Shown: positions 55,916 to 64,000 of the stretch, piece by piece
Layout of the letters: each line of letters starts with the position of its first letter
How positions within the stretch are numbered: position 1 is the first letter of the stretch
Source: Acinetobacter rudis
GTDB lineage: Bacteria > Pseudomonadota > Gammaproteobacteria > Pseudomonadales > Moraxellaceae
Direction of reading: 5' to 3'
DNA: 64,000 nucleotides
Assembly (NCBI RefSeq): GCF_031157835.1
Contig: NZ_JAVIDR010000009.1
Location: 54,446 to 118,445, forward strand
Made by a program: the position numbers and the translations under genes
The notes under the pieces: model-generated
The model's input: the letters and a program-made list of their open reading frames with translations, nothing else
Told to the model about the DNA's origin: nothing
Database searches by the model: none

Positions 55916-56386
55916 TTAAATACCCACATAACTCGCTGAATTTGCACCATGCTCGCGTACTTCAACTGATTTTAAACAGACTCGTCCATCTGCTAGTTCA
56001 GCATGTAAAACATCTTTAGCCATCTCATAAACATAATGCGCAAACATTTCACAACCTACTGCTGGAAGTACCACGACATCTGCAACGCCTAATTGATCAA
56101 GTTTTTTTAACTCATCCAGCATTGGGTCATCTTCAGCAACAACCAATTTGTGATCAAAGCACTCTACTACTTTGTCTTTTAATGCCTTAAAACCACCAAA
56201 ATCCATAACCCAATTGCGCTGATCCAACTGTTCTGCTTCAAAAACAAAGTGAAAACTCAATGCGTAACCATGAATTTTAGAACAATGGCTATGCACAGCT
56301 CGCCATTGACGAAAAGCACAACTAATTCCTAAATCATGCCCGAAGGTCTTAGTAGATAAATATTTTTGTTTGATGTCATTACTCAT
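55916..56386 (-). CDS. queD: 6-carboxytetrahydropterin synthase family protein
   Basis: The 156-residue protein has the PTPS/QueD fold. Its zinc-binding His residues and catalytic Cys lie in AVHSHCSKIHGYALSFHF (about 30-48), followed by WVMDFGGFKALK, FDHKLVVAEDDP with the active-site Asp-His, and a C-terminal VEVREHGANSASY with the Glu. With FolE encoded next, it would turn dihydroneopterin triphosphate into 6-carboxytetrahydropterin, the second step of queuosine synthesis. Its length is slightly above the usual 120 residues. It is the first gene of a two-gene operon. Confidence 0.87.
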   Translation of the reverse strand: MSNDIKQKYLSTKTFGHDLGISCAFRQWRAVHSHCSKIHGYALSFHFVFEAEQLDQRNWVMDFGGFKALKDKVVECFDHKLVVAEDDPMLDELKKLDQLGVADVVVLPAVGCEMFAHYVYEMAKDVLHAELADGRVCLKSVEVREHGANSASYVGI

Positions 56387-56536
56387 TCAGTGCTCTTCCC
56401 TATCGATCTGATACCATTTTAGTAATTTAGCTTTTATTTTCAAAGCAATGATTCCCCACATTAATGAATCTTTAATTTTTTCAATAAGTTAAATTAAAAC
56501 TATCGTTCAAACTAACATCTAACTTGAAATACAAAT

Positions 56537-56555
56537 AATAATAGTTATCATTAGC
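56537..56555 (+). promoter_or_regulatory. Fur box upstream of the DUF3649-PepSY-DUF3325 operon
   Basis: AATAATAGTTATCATTAGC matches the 19-bp Fur consensus (GATAATGATAATCATTATC) at 14 positions and ends 26 bp before the first gene. The genes that follow are typical iron-uptake accessories, which strengthens the call. Confidence 0.65.
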
Positions 56556-56581
56556 AACAATATTTAACATTTCACATACCT

Positions 56582-56929
56582 ATGGATAGCATCTTAAATT
56601 CTCATGCCGATCATCTCTCCTCAACCACCAAGAGAAAGAAAGTTAAACAACTGACTACACCTCTGACTTATCGTATTGATGTTGCTTGGCGTTTTCTTTT
56701 AGCAGTTGTCGGTGGATATATCATCGCAATGTATAGTGCCATGGTCATTGCCGAACTATTTATGGAGTATCGGACATCCGCTGCAATGAGTGCAACATTA
56801 ATCGCATTTACCTTGCATGCTTGTACTTTCATTTGGGTATTCATGGTCAATAAAACACTAAAAGCAAGTGTAGGCGTGATTCTCCCTGCACTTATTTTAT
56901 TTGTCTTAGTTAAAGTTCTGGAAAATTGA
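56582..56929 (+). CDS. DUF3649 membrane protein (iron-uptake accessory)
   Basis: The 115-residue protein has a polar N-terminus of about 30 residues, then three hydrophobic segments including VAWRFLLAVVGGYIIAMYSA and FTLHACTFIWVFMVNK, as in DUF3649. These proteins are usually encoded with PepSY-domain reductases in siderophore-uptake loci. The gene lies just behind a Fur box and 1 bp before the PepSY gene. The function is inferred from company, not shown. Confidence 0.82.
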   Translation: MDSILNSHADHLSSTTKRKKVKQLTTPLTYRIDVAWRFLLAVVGGYIIAMYSAMVIAELFMEYRTSAAMSATLIAFTLHACTFIWVFMVNKTLKASVGVILPALILFVLVKVLEN

Positions 56930-56930
56930 C

Positions 56931-58586
56931 ATGCGTATAGATGGAAAAGTTGAGGGACCACGCCAGTCGATGTCATGGTTGCATACTTGGTCTAGTCTTA
57001 TTTTGGGTTGGCTACTTTATGCAATATTTGTCACAGGAACACTGAGTTTTTTTCAATCTGAAATTAGCGTTTGGATGAAGCCTGAGCTCCATCAATCGAT
57101 CCCCCCAAAAAGCCAACAACAACAAGCTCAAGTTGCAATCAACTATTTACAACAACACCATCCTGATGCGGGTAGTTGGAGAATTCAACTGCCCAATACC
57201 AGACAAAATACGACACTGGTAACTGTACGCACAGTAGATGAAGATCCTAATGCTCGACGAGGTGGCACACGTATCACCCTCGATAGCACCACTGGTCAGG
57301 TTCTTGAAGCACGTGAAACACGAGGTGGAGGCTTTCTCTACCGTTTCCATTTTGAACTTTATGGTCTAGATCGTATTGCTGCCCGTTGGATTGTTGGTTT
57401 AGCCACCATGCTCATGCTGGTTGCAATTATTAGTGGTGTGATTACACATAAGAAGATCTTCAAAGACTTCTTTACATTTCGTCCAGGAAAAGGACAACGC
57501 TCATGGTTAGATGCACATAATGCAAGTGCAATCTTAGCCTTACCTTTTCATATTATGATTACTTTTAGTGGCCTATTATTATTACTGTTTACCTTTATGC
57601 CGTGGGGAATTAACCAAATCTATGATAACCGCCAAGATTTTTTACAAGAACAACGCCAAAATCTTGTCAACACAACAACAACCAATACTGAAAAAACCTC
57701 TAGACCTCCTAAACACTCACAGAATACTCAATATAACAGTGCAACATTAACCGCTCTCCCTCCGCTTGTAACTTATGCACAAAAAGCTTGGGATAACAAT
57801 CCAGTTGCGAGTATTCAAATTACTGCCCCCAATACAGATCAAGCCAAAATTGAAATACAGGCTTTGCATGCTAAAAGTGTTGCCTACCGCGGTATATACC
57901 CGAGTCTCGAATTTAATGGTGTGACAGGAGCTGTCTTTCAAGATTCGATAACATTCAAGACGCCTCCCATTCCGACAGCAATTTATAATACTGTCACGGT
58001 ATTACATGAAGCACGGGGCTTAGACCTCGCATTTCGTTGGCTATTATTCTTTTCCGGTATTGTTGGCACACTTATGGTCGCTACAGGTTTGATTTTGTGG
58101 TGTGTAAAACGTGCTCCCCAACAACTCAAACAAAATAAAAAATCATTCGGGTTTCGTCTTGTTGAGGTCATGAATATTGCTGCTGTTATTGGTTTACCCC
58201 TCGCTTGTGCTGCTTATTTTTATGCCAACCGCTTTATTCCTGTCAATGTATCAGACCGAACGCTTTTAGAAATACGCGTTTTCTTTATTTTTTGGCTCAT
58301 CAGTTTAATTCACGCTGCATTACGTCCACATAAACAGGCATGGTTAGAGCAGCTTCTGTTTGCCTGCATTGCCTTTGCATTATTACCTATTATTAACTTT
58401 AGCACTGGAGGCCAAGCACTTTGGAATGCGATTGAAAATGATCAATGGGTTATTGCAAGTTTCGATCTCGCTATGTGGGTATTGGCACTCTTATTTATGT
58501 TCTGTTTTTATAAAGTTAAAAATCATCAAGGTTTAAAAGCGAACAAAGTTAAAGTGAATAAAAATATGCAGGAGAAACAAATATGA
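56931..58586 (+). CDS. PepSY-associated membrane protein, probable ferric-siderophore reductase
   Basis: The 551-residue protein has an N-terminal membrane helix (SWLHTWSSLILGWLLYAIFVTGTLSFF), and periplasmic PepSY-like stretches. It then has DAHNASAILALPFHIMITFSG with the paired His typical of the family's haem or iron sites, and four more membrane segments at the C-terminus. Homologues (PiuB/FsqB types) reduce siderophore-bound iron. The ATG follows the DUF3649 stop by one base and the gene overlaps the next by four, so the three are translated together. Confidence 0.87.
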   Translation: MRIDGKVEGPRQSMSWLHTWSSLILGWLLYAIFVTGTLSFFQSEISVWMKPELHQSIPPKSQQQQAQVAINYLQQHHPDAGSWRIQLPNTRQNTTLVTVRTVDEDPNARRGGTRITLDSTTGQVLEARETRGGGFLYRFHFELYGLDRIAARWIVGLATMLMLVAIISGVITHKKIFKDFFTFRPGKGQRSWLDAHNASAILALPFHIMITFSGLLLLLFTFMPWGINQIYDNRQDFLQEQRQNLVNTTTTNTEKTSRPPKHSQNTQYNSATLTALPPLVTYAQKAWDNNPVASIQITAPNTDQAKIEIQALHAKSVAYRGIYPSLEFNGVTGAVFQDSITFKTPPIPTAIYNTVTVLHEARGLDLAFRWLLFFSGIVGTLMVATGLILWCVKRAPQQLKQNKKSFGFRLVEVMNIAAVIGLPLACAAYFYANRFIPVNVSDRTLLEIRVFFIFWLISLIHAALRPHKQAWLEQLLFACIAFALLPIINFSTGGQALWNAIENDQWVIASFDLAMWVLALLFMFCFYKVKNHQGLKANKVKVNKNMQEKQI

Positions 58587-58921
58587 TTTTCTTTCTTCTT
58601 ATTTGGTCCATTTTAAGCTTAGGCTTTTTAGCATTGGCACTGGCTATGGAAAAACACCAAAAACAACTTCTAAGTCAAGCGCTGCGCCCTTCACTTACTC
58701 GACTGGTTCAGTGCGGTGGATACTTATGTCTCGTACTCGCTCTGAGTCTCTGTATTGCACATTACCATATTGCTAATGGCATCAGTTATTGGGTTGGTGC
58801 TATGACATTTTCTGCTTTTTTTATTCTAATGATGCTCAGTTATTTTACTCATTTATTTAAAATAACCCTCTGTTTGCTCAGCTTGCTCATCATTACAACG
58901 GGTCTTTATTTTATTTTCTAA
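58583..58921 (+). CDS. DUF3325 membrane protein (iron-uptake accessory)
   Basis: The 112-residue protein has about four hydrophobic segments and the DUF3325 pattern: LALAMEKHQKQLL near the start, and RLVQCGGYLCLVLALSLCIAHY. It overlaps the PepSY gene by four bases (ATGA). It closes the iron operon and is followed by a stem-loop. Confidence 0.82.
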   Translation: MIFFLLIWSILSLGFLALALAMEKHQKQLLSQALRPSLTRLVQCGGYLCLVLALSLCIAHYHIANGISYWVGAMTFSAFFILMMLSYFTHLFKITLCLLSLLIITTGLYFIF

Positions 58922-58929
58922 CTCAAAAA

Positions 58930-58958
58930 ATTGACCAGTATCACCGATACTGGTCAAT
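58930..58958 (+). terminator. Stem-loop ending the iron operon
   Basis: ATTGACCAGTATC-ACC-GATACTGGTCAAT is a perfect 13-bp stem nine bases past the stop. The tail is A+T-rich (ATATAATATA) but has no T run. Confidence 0.7.
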
Positions 58959-59230
58959 ATATAATATAAACATAATTTGGCCATAAGACCTGAGCATTTG
59001 CCTTAATTTTAGCCTTTGTGAATGATTCATCGCTGAAATTAAATAGATAAAATATTCGACACTATAATTTACAACTGATTAAATCTAAATTCGTACCTAA
59101 AATATTGAATAACTAGCAAGCAAACAAGATCGAAAACAAACTTTTTCAGATACAACTATTCAATATCCCTCATGATCAAACTATGCATAGAATTTAGAAG
59201 TTAAAGCCACAGATCTATACAAAATATTAA

Positions 59231-60364
59231 TCAATTATAATCAATATTAATATGCGCAGTGGCCTTTACGATACCAGGTGTAGCAGGCTGGATTGTCGCC
59301 TTATATCCAACTTTAATTGGAAATATGATTTGCTTACTTGTGTTCAAAGAACCAAATTGGAACACTTTGGCATTATTGCGACTACTAATGGGCAATGCCT
59401 TTCCATCATTCCCTTGTATCACAATACTCACATTTGAACCTCCATTTTCTTTAGCGATATTATTTTTTAATACTCCCTCTTCATTGGCTTGGGCATTAAC
59501 ATCGTTATCGGTCAAAGTTGCATTAAATCCAATACCACTACTCTCATCTGGACAGTTTAAAATAATATTTTTATTTTCTAATTTAGCAACCTGATTTACA
59601 TTACTCAGCTCTTGCACCACGACAGGTTTTAAATTAATAGCATAATTTTTTTGATCTAAGGTACAGGTCGATTGTTTAATTTGAAAACTCAATGCAGGTG
59701 CAATATTGACACTGACTGGTACTGATATGTCTTCCAAAACACCCGTCGAACTATATGTTCGAGTAAAAAATTGACCTATATTTAAGTTGTTAATTTTATA
59801 GTTCCCAGGAATCGAGTTTTCATAGGGTATAATATATAAATATACTTTTTCCAGCACTAAGCCAATGCTCGAGGTATTCACGCCATTGCCTTTTAAAATA
59901 GGGTATTCCTTGCTCGGATCTGTAATTACAGCAACTGGGCCAGCGTTCTCAGGTTTAGGATCGTATACAGCAAATGAAATATACACTTTAGGCGCAACTG
60001 CACCTGCAGGCAGTTCGTTAAATGCAGTTTGATTGACTGCTAAAAATTCTCGGGGGCCACTTGCAGTAGCAAATGTTTGTTTATCTGAAGGGTTTAAACT
60101 ACTCCCACTCCCCATCACAAAGAAAGAGTTTGTCGTCCTTTTCGAACCAGTGTCACAGCTGGAAAACACTGTAGCATAACGATCAGGCGAAGGACGAGCG
60201 TCTTTAGCAATTTGTCGTCCATTGCTACCTGTCATTTTATTAATAATGAGATCGTTTCCACCCAAACCAAAAGCCACATTTGACATGGCTGGTGAACATT
60301 TTGCATAACTGAAGCTACTGATTGCAGATAGACTCATGAAACATAAGAGATGGATAAATTTCAT
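59231..60364 (-). CDS. Chaperone-usher fimbrial tip adhesin
   Basis: The 377-residue exported protein has a signal peptide ending SFSYAKC. The first domain of about 210 residues carries a Cys pair (KCSPAMSN..SSCDTG), and the C-terminal pilin domain begins near LSFQIKQSTCTLDQKNY. That domain has the second Cys in NCPDESSGIGFNATLTD and a C-terminal VKATAHINIDYN that provides the donor-complementing strand pattern. A two-domain subunit at the end of such an operon is normally the tip adhesin. Its ATG lies one base after the usher stop. The receptor is unknown. Confidence 0.83.
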   Translation of the reverse strand: MKFIHLLCFMSLSAISSFSYAKCSPAMSNVAFGLGGNDLIINKMTGSNGRQIAKDARPSPDRYATVFSSCDTGSKRTTNSFFVMGSGSSLNPSDKQTFATASGPREFLAVNQTAFNELPAGAVAPKVYISFAVYDPKPENAGPVAVITDPSKEYPILKGNGVNTSSIGLVLEKVYLYIIPYENSIPGNYKINNLNIGQFFTRTYSSTGVLEDISVPVSVNIAPALSFQIKQSTCTLDQKNYAINLKPVVVQELSNVNQVAKLENKNIILNCPDESSGIGFNATLTDNDVNAQANEEGVLKNNIAKENGGSNVSIVIQGNDGKALPISSRNNAKVFQFGSLNTSKQIIFPIKVGYKATIQPATPGIVKATAHINIDYN

Positions 60365-60365
60365 T

Positions 60366-62903
60366 TTATTTACATTCCACAGCTATAATTTGTAGAGAAC
60401 CACCTTTATTCACTTTAAGTTCTGGCATCTGTATTTGACAAATATTAGATTGATTGGCTTTACCCCAACTCACAGTGAGTTGTTTATCTTTATTGGGATT
60501 AAACTGATCCAATAACACTTGATTTGACTGTGCTAGACGTCCAATGAGCTGACGTTGTTCATTGTAAACCTCAGCCCCCATAGGCAACTGCCCGTAATCA
60601 CTGTGAATACGCAGAACATACATTGAGCTCTCATTCGCAGCAAAGTGAACTAAGGTTGAACTGTATTGTCTTGGTATTACCGTTGCTTGGTTTGATTGTA
60701 AAGTCATATTTGCAGGCATCTGATCTGGATCTACCTGAATCACATTTTGGCTATATGGTGAGTTATTACTGTAAATTGCATTACCAAAACGATCTAAACG
60801 CACTCCCCAAGCATTGTTTACCCCCGCTGAATGCCCCTGATCCACATGAACAATGGTATAAGTATCACTTAAATTATTGGTTGCTGTAATCCCATAACGA
60901 TGCCCAACTAAACCACCACTGGCTGAAAATGAATATTGGTCATTATTATTATCATGCTGAATCATTGCACCCAGATTTACAAATGGATGTAGATAATTAA
61001 TATTACCGTTATATGCAGTATTACTGTCACCGGCATATTCATTTCGGTTAATCCCGACCCCATAGTTGATGTTATTGTCATCGCCTGCTGTACCACTTAG
61101 GCTAAAGTTAAAATTATTATTCTGACTATAATCTGACTCACTTCGTTGAACACCACTATTAATATAGATGTTACGTTTACGCCAGTCTAAAGGAACAGAA
61201 ACACTGGCATAATAGGTATTATTTTCCTGATCGTATAAACGGTCTTGGCTACGACTAATTCCCAAATTATAATTTACTTTACCCCAGCGATTACTATAAT
61301 TCATGGTATATTGATTATAACTATGGTTATCCATCCAGTATTCATTTCTATAAATACTTGCTTGTAAAGCACCCCAACCTGAATTCCCAAATGACTTACT
61401 CACAGACAAGCCATATTGGTTCTTTAGATCATTATTACTCCAAAAATTATAATATTCATTACTATTCAGCTTATCAAAATTAGCAGCAGATAAAACACTA
61501 TTAGCAGTTTGATAGTCCCTAGACTGATGGGACATATTGAAATTTACATTAATATTGTTTTCCAACCAAAAATAATTGTATTTAACTTGATAGCGTAGCC
61601 CTGTCTTTTCCTGATTAAAAAGTTTAGTCCGACTATAATCAACACTGGTATTAATACCACCGATATAACTATTAAAACTTAATGATGCTAAGTAGTTTTT
61701 ATATATATCAGAAAAAGTGACAGCACCACCAGCAGTCACATTATTATTTACACCATAATTTATGGTGCCCTGAAGTACATTATTATTCGTAATTTCATCT
61801 GCAATCTTATATCGGCCATAAGCCAAGTTATACTGCAGTAACCCTCTCTTTAATAAATTTAAATTGAGTTGCATTGGATAACGCAATACTCGTTTTTCAC
61901 CACCATTTTCAATAATCTCAACAGTGAGCTCACCATTTGATGAGCTTGATAAATCTGTTAATTCAAAAACACCTGCAGGAACAGACTTCTCATAGATTTT
62001 CTGCCCGTTTTGAAATACTTTTACCAAAGCATTTGTATTGGCAACACCTTGAATGACTGGTGAATAGTTACGCATACTCCACGGCAGCATATTGTCATCT
62101 GAAGAAAGTTGTCCACCAACCAAGGCCAGACTTTCACCAAAGATGTTTCTACTATAAAACTCACCGACACTTAATCTTGAACGAAGCTGATCAATATCTC
62201 GATATAATGTATTTTGACTAGAACGATAATGCCCAAGACCACCATCTTTAGCGGATTCAAAATAACCATTATGTCGAAAATACCATCCTCCTAAATTTAA
62301 ACCTCCGTTGAGATTCAAATAATTTTGTGTCTTTTCATCACTTTTATGTATATTCGCATTATAAGATAAGAAAGCAGAACTCACGCCATAATCAAATCGC
62401 TCAGGATTAATATAACCATTAGGCCTCTGCTCAACAGCAATTAGGGGAATATAAACATCTAACTTCAACTGCTGTAAATTAAAATCATAATATGCATCTG
62501 GATTAATATCTTTAATTTTTAAACAATCTTGAACTGCTAATTTCTTTAAAACCTCAGGCTTAAGGTCTAGTTGTTGGAGTAGTTCCCGATCCACACAAAG
62601 TACAGCCGAAGCTGAAGCATCCAAGTGTTCAAATTTTACTGTTACATCTGTTAGCTCTTTATTATTCACAAACAAACTAACATTATAGATTCCAGGCGCA
62701 ACATAATCTGAGATACTAAAAACACTCAGGTCAATATCTCTATTCTCGCCATATAGTGATGAAGTACTAAATGCAAGCTTTGGTTGACTCTTTGCTTGAG
62801 CAAGCTGTTCTTGATGATCATGTGGCAGCTCTTCAGCCAAAGCATGAGCAATAGAAAAACTAAGCGTTAAAAAAATCGGGGTACAACGAAATAAGTAAAA
62901 CAT
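60366..62903 (-). CDS. Outer-membrane fimbrial usher
   Basis: The 845-residue protein has a signal peptide (to about AHALA), and an N-terminal chaperone-binding domain with VDRELLQQLDLKPEVLKKL and CLKIKDI. The barrel has the usher signatures LSYNANIHKSDEK, GGWYFRHNGYFE, YRDIDQLRSRLSVGEFYSR and PVIQGVANTNALVKVFQNG. Two C-terminal domains end in CQIQMPELKVNKGG with Cys residues. Ushers secrete and polymerise pilins. The ATG at 62903 is preferred to an adjacent GTG. It lies 11 bp after the chaperone gene. Confidence 0.93.
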   Translation of the reverse strand: MFYLFRCTPIFLTLSFSIAHALAEELPHDHQEQLAQAKSQPKLAFSTSSLYGENRDIDLSVFSISDYVAPGIYNVSLFVNNKELTDVTVKFEHLDASASAVLCVDRELLQQLDLKPEVLKKLAVQDCLKIKDINPDAYYDFNLQQLKLDVYIPLIAVEQRPNGYINPERFDYGVSSAFLSYNANIHKSDEKTQNYLNLNGGLNLGGWYFRHNGYFESAKDGGLGHYRSSQNTLYRDIDQLRSRLSVGEFYSRNIFGESLALVGGQLSSDDNMLPWSMRNYSPVIQGVANTNALVKVFQNGQKIYEKSVPAGVFELTDLSSSSNGELTVEIIENGGEKRVLRYPMQLNLNLLKRGLLQYNLAYGRYKIADEITNNNVLQGTINYGVNNNVTAGGAVTFSDIYKNYLASLSFNSYIGGINTSVDYSRTKLFNQEKTGLRYQVKYNYFWLENNINVNFNMSHQSRDYQTANSVLSAANFDKLNSNEYYNFWSNNDLKNQYGLSVSKSFGNSGWGALQASIYRNEYWMDNHSYNQYTMNYSNRWGKVNYNLGISRSQDRLYDQENNTYYASVSVPLDWRKRNIYINSGVQRSESDYSQNNNFNFSLSGTAGDDNNINYGVGINRNEYAGDSNTAYNGNINYLHPFVNLGAMIQHDNNNDQYSFSASGGLVGHRYGITATNNLSDTYTIVHVDQGHSAGVNNAWGVRLDRFGNAIYSNNSPYSQNVIQVDPDQMPANMTLQSNQATVIPRQYSSTLVHFAANESSMYVLRIHSDYGQLPMGAEVYNEQRQLIGRLAQSNQVLLDQFNPNKDKQLTVSWGKANQSNICQIQMPELKVNKGGSLQIIAVECK

Positions 62904-62914
62904 CACTACCGCAC

Positions 62915-63640
62915 TTAAGATGAAGTTTTATTTAAAATTGTTGTATAGCTATTTTCCCCACCTAAGTCATTAATTACATAGTATTTAATATTATTAGGCC
63001 TAGTCGAAAATTGAATATTAGAAAAACTCGCTTTTGAAAATGGTTCAACCATCACCGCTTGACTAAAACTTTTATTTTCGACCTCAGGATTGAGCGTAAT
63101 TTTTGACAAATTCATATAGTATGGGCTTGGATTACTCACCTCTATAACCTGAGTTTTTACATCATAATTAAAGCTTAACGATGTAAAACTTTTGTCTTGA
63201 GACACTTTCAATGTGGCTGGTCGATAAAACAATTTCAGTCTAGTTCTGACATTAAAGCTGAGTTTATTCGTTCCATCCTGTAGTTCCGGTGGAATATCCA
63301 ACATATTAAAAATAAATAAACTTTCTCGATCTTGAGGCAATTGAGGTGCACCCAGTGGTAAAACACGTATCACTTGGCCGCTATGAGCCTCAACTCGAGT
63401 AAGTGATGGCGTTAATAAAAAGGGAATTTCGGCAGCATCTGGAATGCTATTCATATCCCCTTTATCTAGCCATACTTGTACCAATGCTGGTGTATCAAAT
63501 TCATTATTTAATTGAACACTAACACTTTTTGCATTAGATGGAACAATGATTCGCGTACCTTGTATAGTTACACCAGCATAAAGATTAAGTGATGTACTAA
63601 GTAAAGTACAAAAACCAAACCACAACAATACGCGACTCAT
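62915..63640 (-). CDS. Periplasmic fimbrial chaperone, PapD type
   Basis: The 241-residue protein has a signal peptide ending LNLYAGV and an Ig-like first domain with GTRIIVPSNAKSVSVQLNN. It also has the conserved PxLxRVEAHSGQVIRV (PSLTRVEAHSGQVIRVLP) and the FIFNMLDIPPE strand, followed by RTRLKLFYRPA with the subunit-anchoring Arg/Lys positions. It guides pilins to the usher. GGGGGAG lies six bases before the ATG. It is encoded 34 bp after the pilin fragment. Confidence 0.92.
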   Translation of the reverse strand: MSRVLLWFGFCTLLSTSLNLYAGVTIQGTRIIVPSNAKSVSVQLNNEFDTPALVQVWLDKGDMNSIPDAAEIPFLLTPSLTRVEAHSGQVIRVLPLGAPQLPQDRESLFIFNMLDIPPELQDGTNKLSFNVRTRLKLFYRPATLKVSQDKSFTSLSFNYDVKTQVIEVSNPSPYYMNLSKITLNPEVENKSFSQAVMVEPFSKASFSNIQFSTRPNNIKYYVINDLGGENSYTTILNKTSS

Positions 63641-63674
63641 AATCTCCCCCTAATGCAATCCACGACTTTTTTTA

Positions 63675-63926
63675 TTAGTTATAGATCAAGGTATAATCTA
63701 CAACTGCCTGTACATTTTGTGCACCAATTGCACCATCAACTGCTTGATAATATTGTGATGCAAGTTTAATGATACCTTTGTCATGTTTCACAGTTTCAGG
63801 GTTTTTAAAATCAATAGCTTTATCTAAGTTTAAAATTTGTAGATGAATTGGTTTTTTATCTGCTCCCACACCAGTATCAAGTTGCTTTTGGTTAATCAAA
63901 GCTGTTGAATTCGTAGATAAATATGG
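63675..63926 (-). pseudogene. 5'-truncated fimbrial subunit gene
   Basis: The open part encodes about 84 residues, NSTALINQKQLDTGVGADKK through IGAQNVQAVVDYTLIYN, which is the C-terminal half of a chaperone-usher pilin with its final beta-strand. No signal peptide, no N-terminal strand and no conserved Cys precede it; a TAG (63927-63929) and a TAA (63936-63938) close the frame upstream. The rest of the subunit is therefore missing or moved, and this fragment cannot be exported or assembled. A sequencing error at the junction would be the alternative. Confidence 0.65.
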
Positions 63927-63935
63927 CTATTTGCA

Positions 63936-64000
63936 TTATATGGTTGAAATTAGTTCTTCATCTAAATAATCATCACCGCCATATAATTCAACCAAGGTTG
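63936..64000 (-). CDS. C-terminal end of an unidentified gene (cut by right edge)
   Basis: The minus strand from the right edge reads a frame ending ..LVELYGGDDYLDEELISTI and a TAA at 63936-63938, immediately upstream of the truncated pilin. It does not look like a pilin. It may be the tail of a gene on an inserted element, but 20 residues are too few to identify it. Confidence 0.35.
   Translation of the reverse strand, partial: TLVELYGGDDYLDEELISTI

Overview
The window is chromosomal DNA of low G+C content from a gammaproteobacterium of the genus Acinetobacter. The strongest signs are the gene order catM-catB-catC-catI-catJ-catF-catD with a CatM operator in the divergent promoter, the DcaP-type porin, and protein sequences that closely resemble those remembered from A. 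baylyi. No rRNA, tRNA, CRISPR array, prophage or complete insertion sequence was seen.

Layout. 1-12.8 kb: housekeeping and transport genes. These are a Pit phosphate transporter (cut by the left edge, with a PHO box), metH, a YbiV/SupH-type HAD phosphatase, pnuC, sbmA, a COG4705 membrane protein, an OmpA-family lipoprotein and a kynureninase. 12.8-18.9 kb: an L-fuconate catabolic operon (SDR, acylpyruvate-type hydrolase, L-fuconate dehydratase, MFS permease, YdhR-like protein) divergent from its GntR/FCD regulator, followed by a decayed SDR pseudogene. 19.2-24.3 kb: a hydroxy-acid module (GntP permease, iron alcohol dehydrogenase, MmsA-type dehydrogenase) with a convergent IclR regulator. 24.4-30.6 kb: the catechol branch of the beta-ketoadipate pathway, with hairpins in two of its gaps. 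30.6-37.3 kb: an AEC transporter, a predicted 34-residue membrane peptide, a DoxX/AraC/fatty-acid-hydroxylase set, a translationally coupled GST-SDR-SDR operon, and a PliG-like lysozyme inhibitor.

37.3-43.1 kb: a probable 4-hydroxybutyrate module (DcaP-like porin, succinate-semialdehyde dehydrogenase, sigma-54 activator, iron alcohol dehydrogenase). 43.8-53.9 kb: the least familiar region. A GntR regulator faces a seven-gene cluster encoding two SDRs, a shikimate-dehydrogenase-like enzyme with altered substrate residues, an MHS permease and a 2-oxoacid-dehydrogenase complex with a fused E1. Near-identical 15-bp palindromes lie upstream of the regulator and upstream of the cluster, which points to one dedicated regulon for an unidentified substrate. 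54.1-58.9 kb: an SH3-domain protein, a FolE with an N-terminal extension plus QueD, and a Fur-box-preceded DUF3649/PepSY/DUF3325 iron operon. 59.2-64 kb: a chaperone-usher fimbrial operon whose pilin gene is truncated at its 5' end close to the right edge.

Overall this is a catabolic island-like stretch: several self-contained modules, each with its own regulator and transporter, that send carboxylic acids, sugar acids and aromatics into central metabolism.
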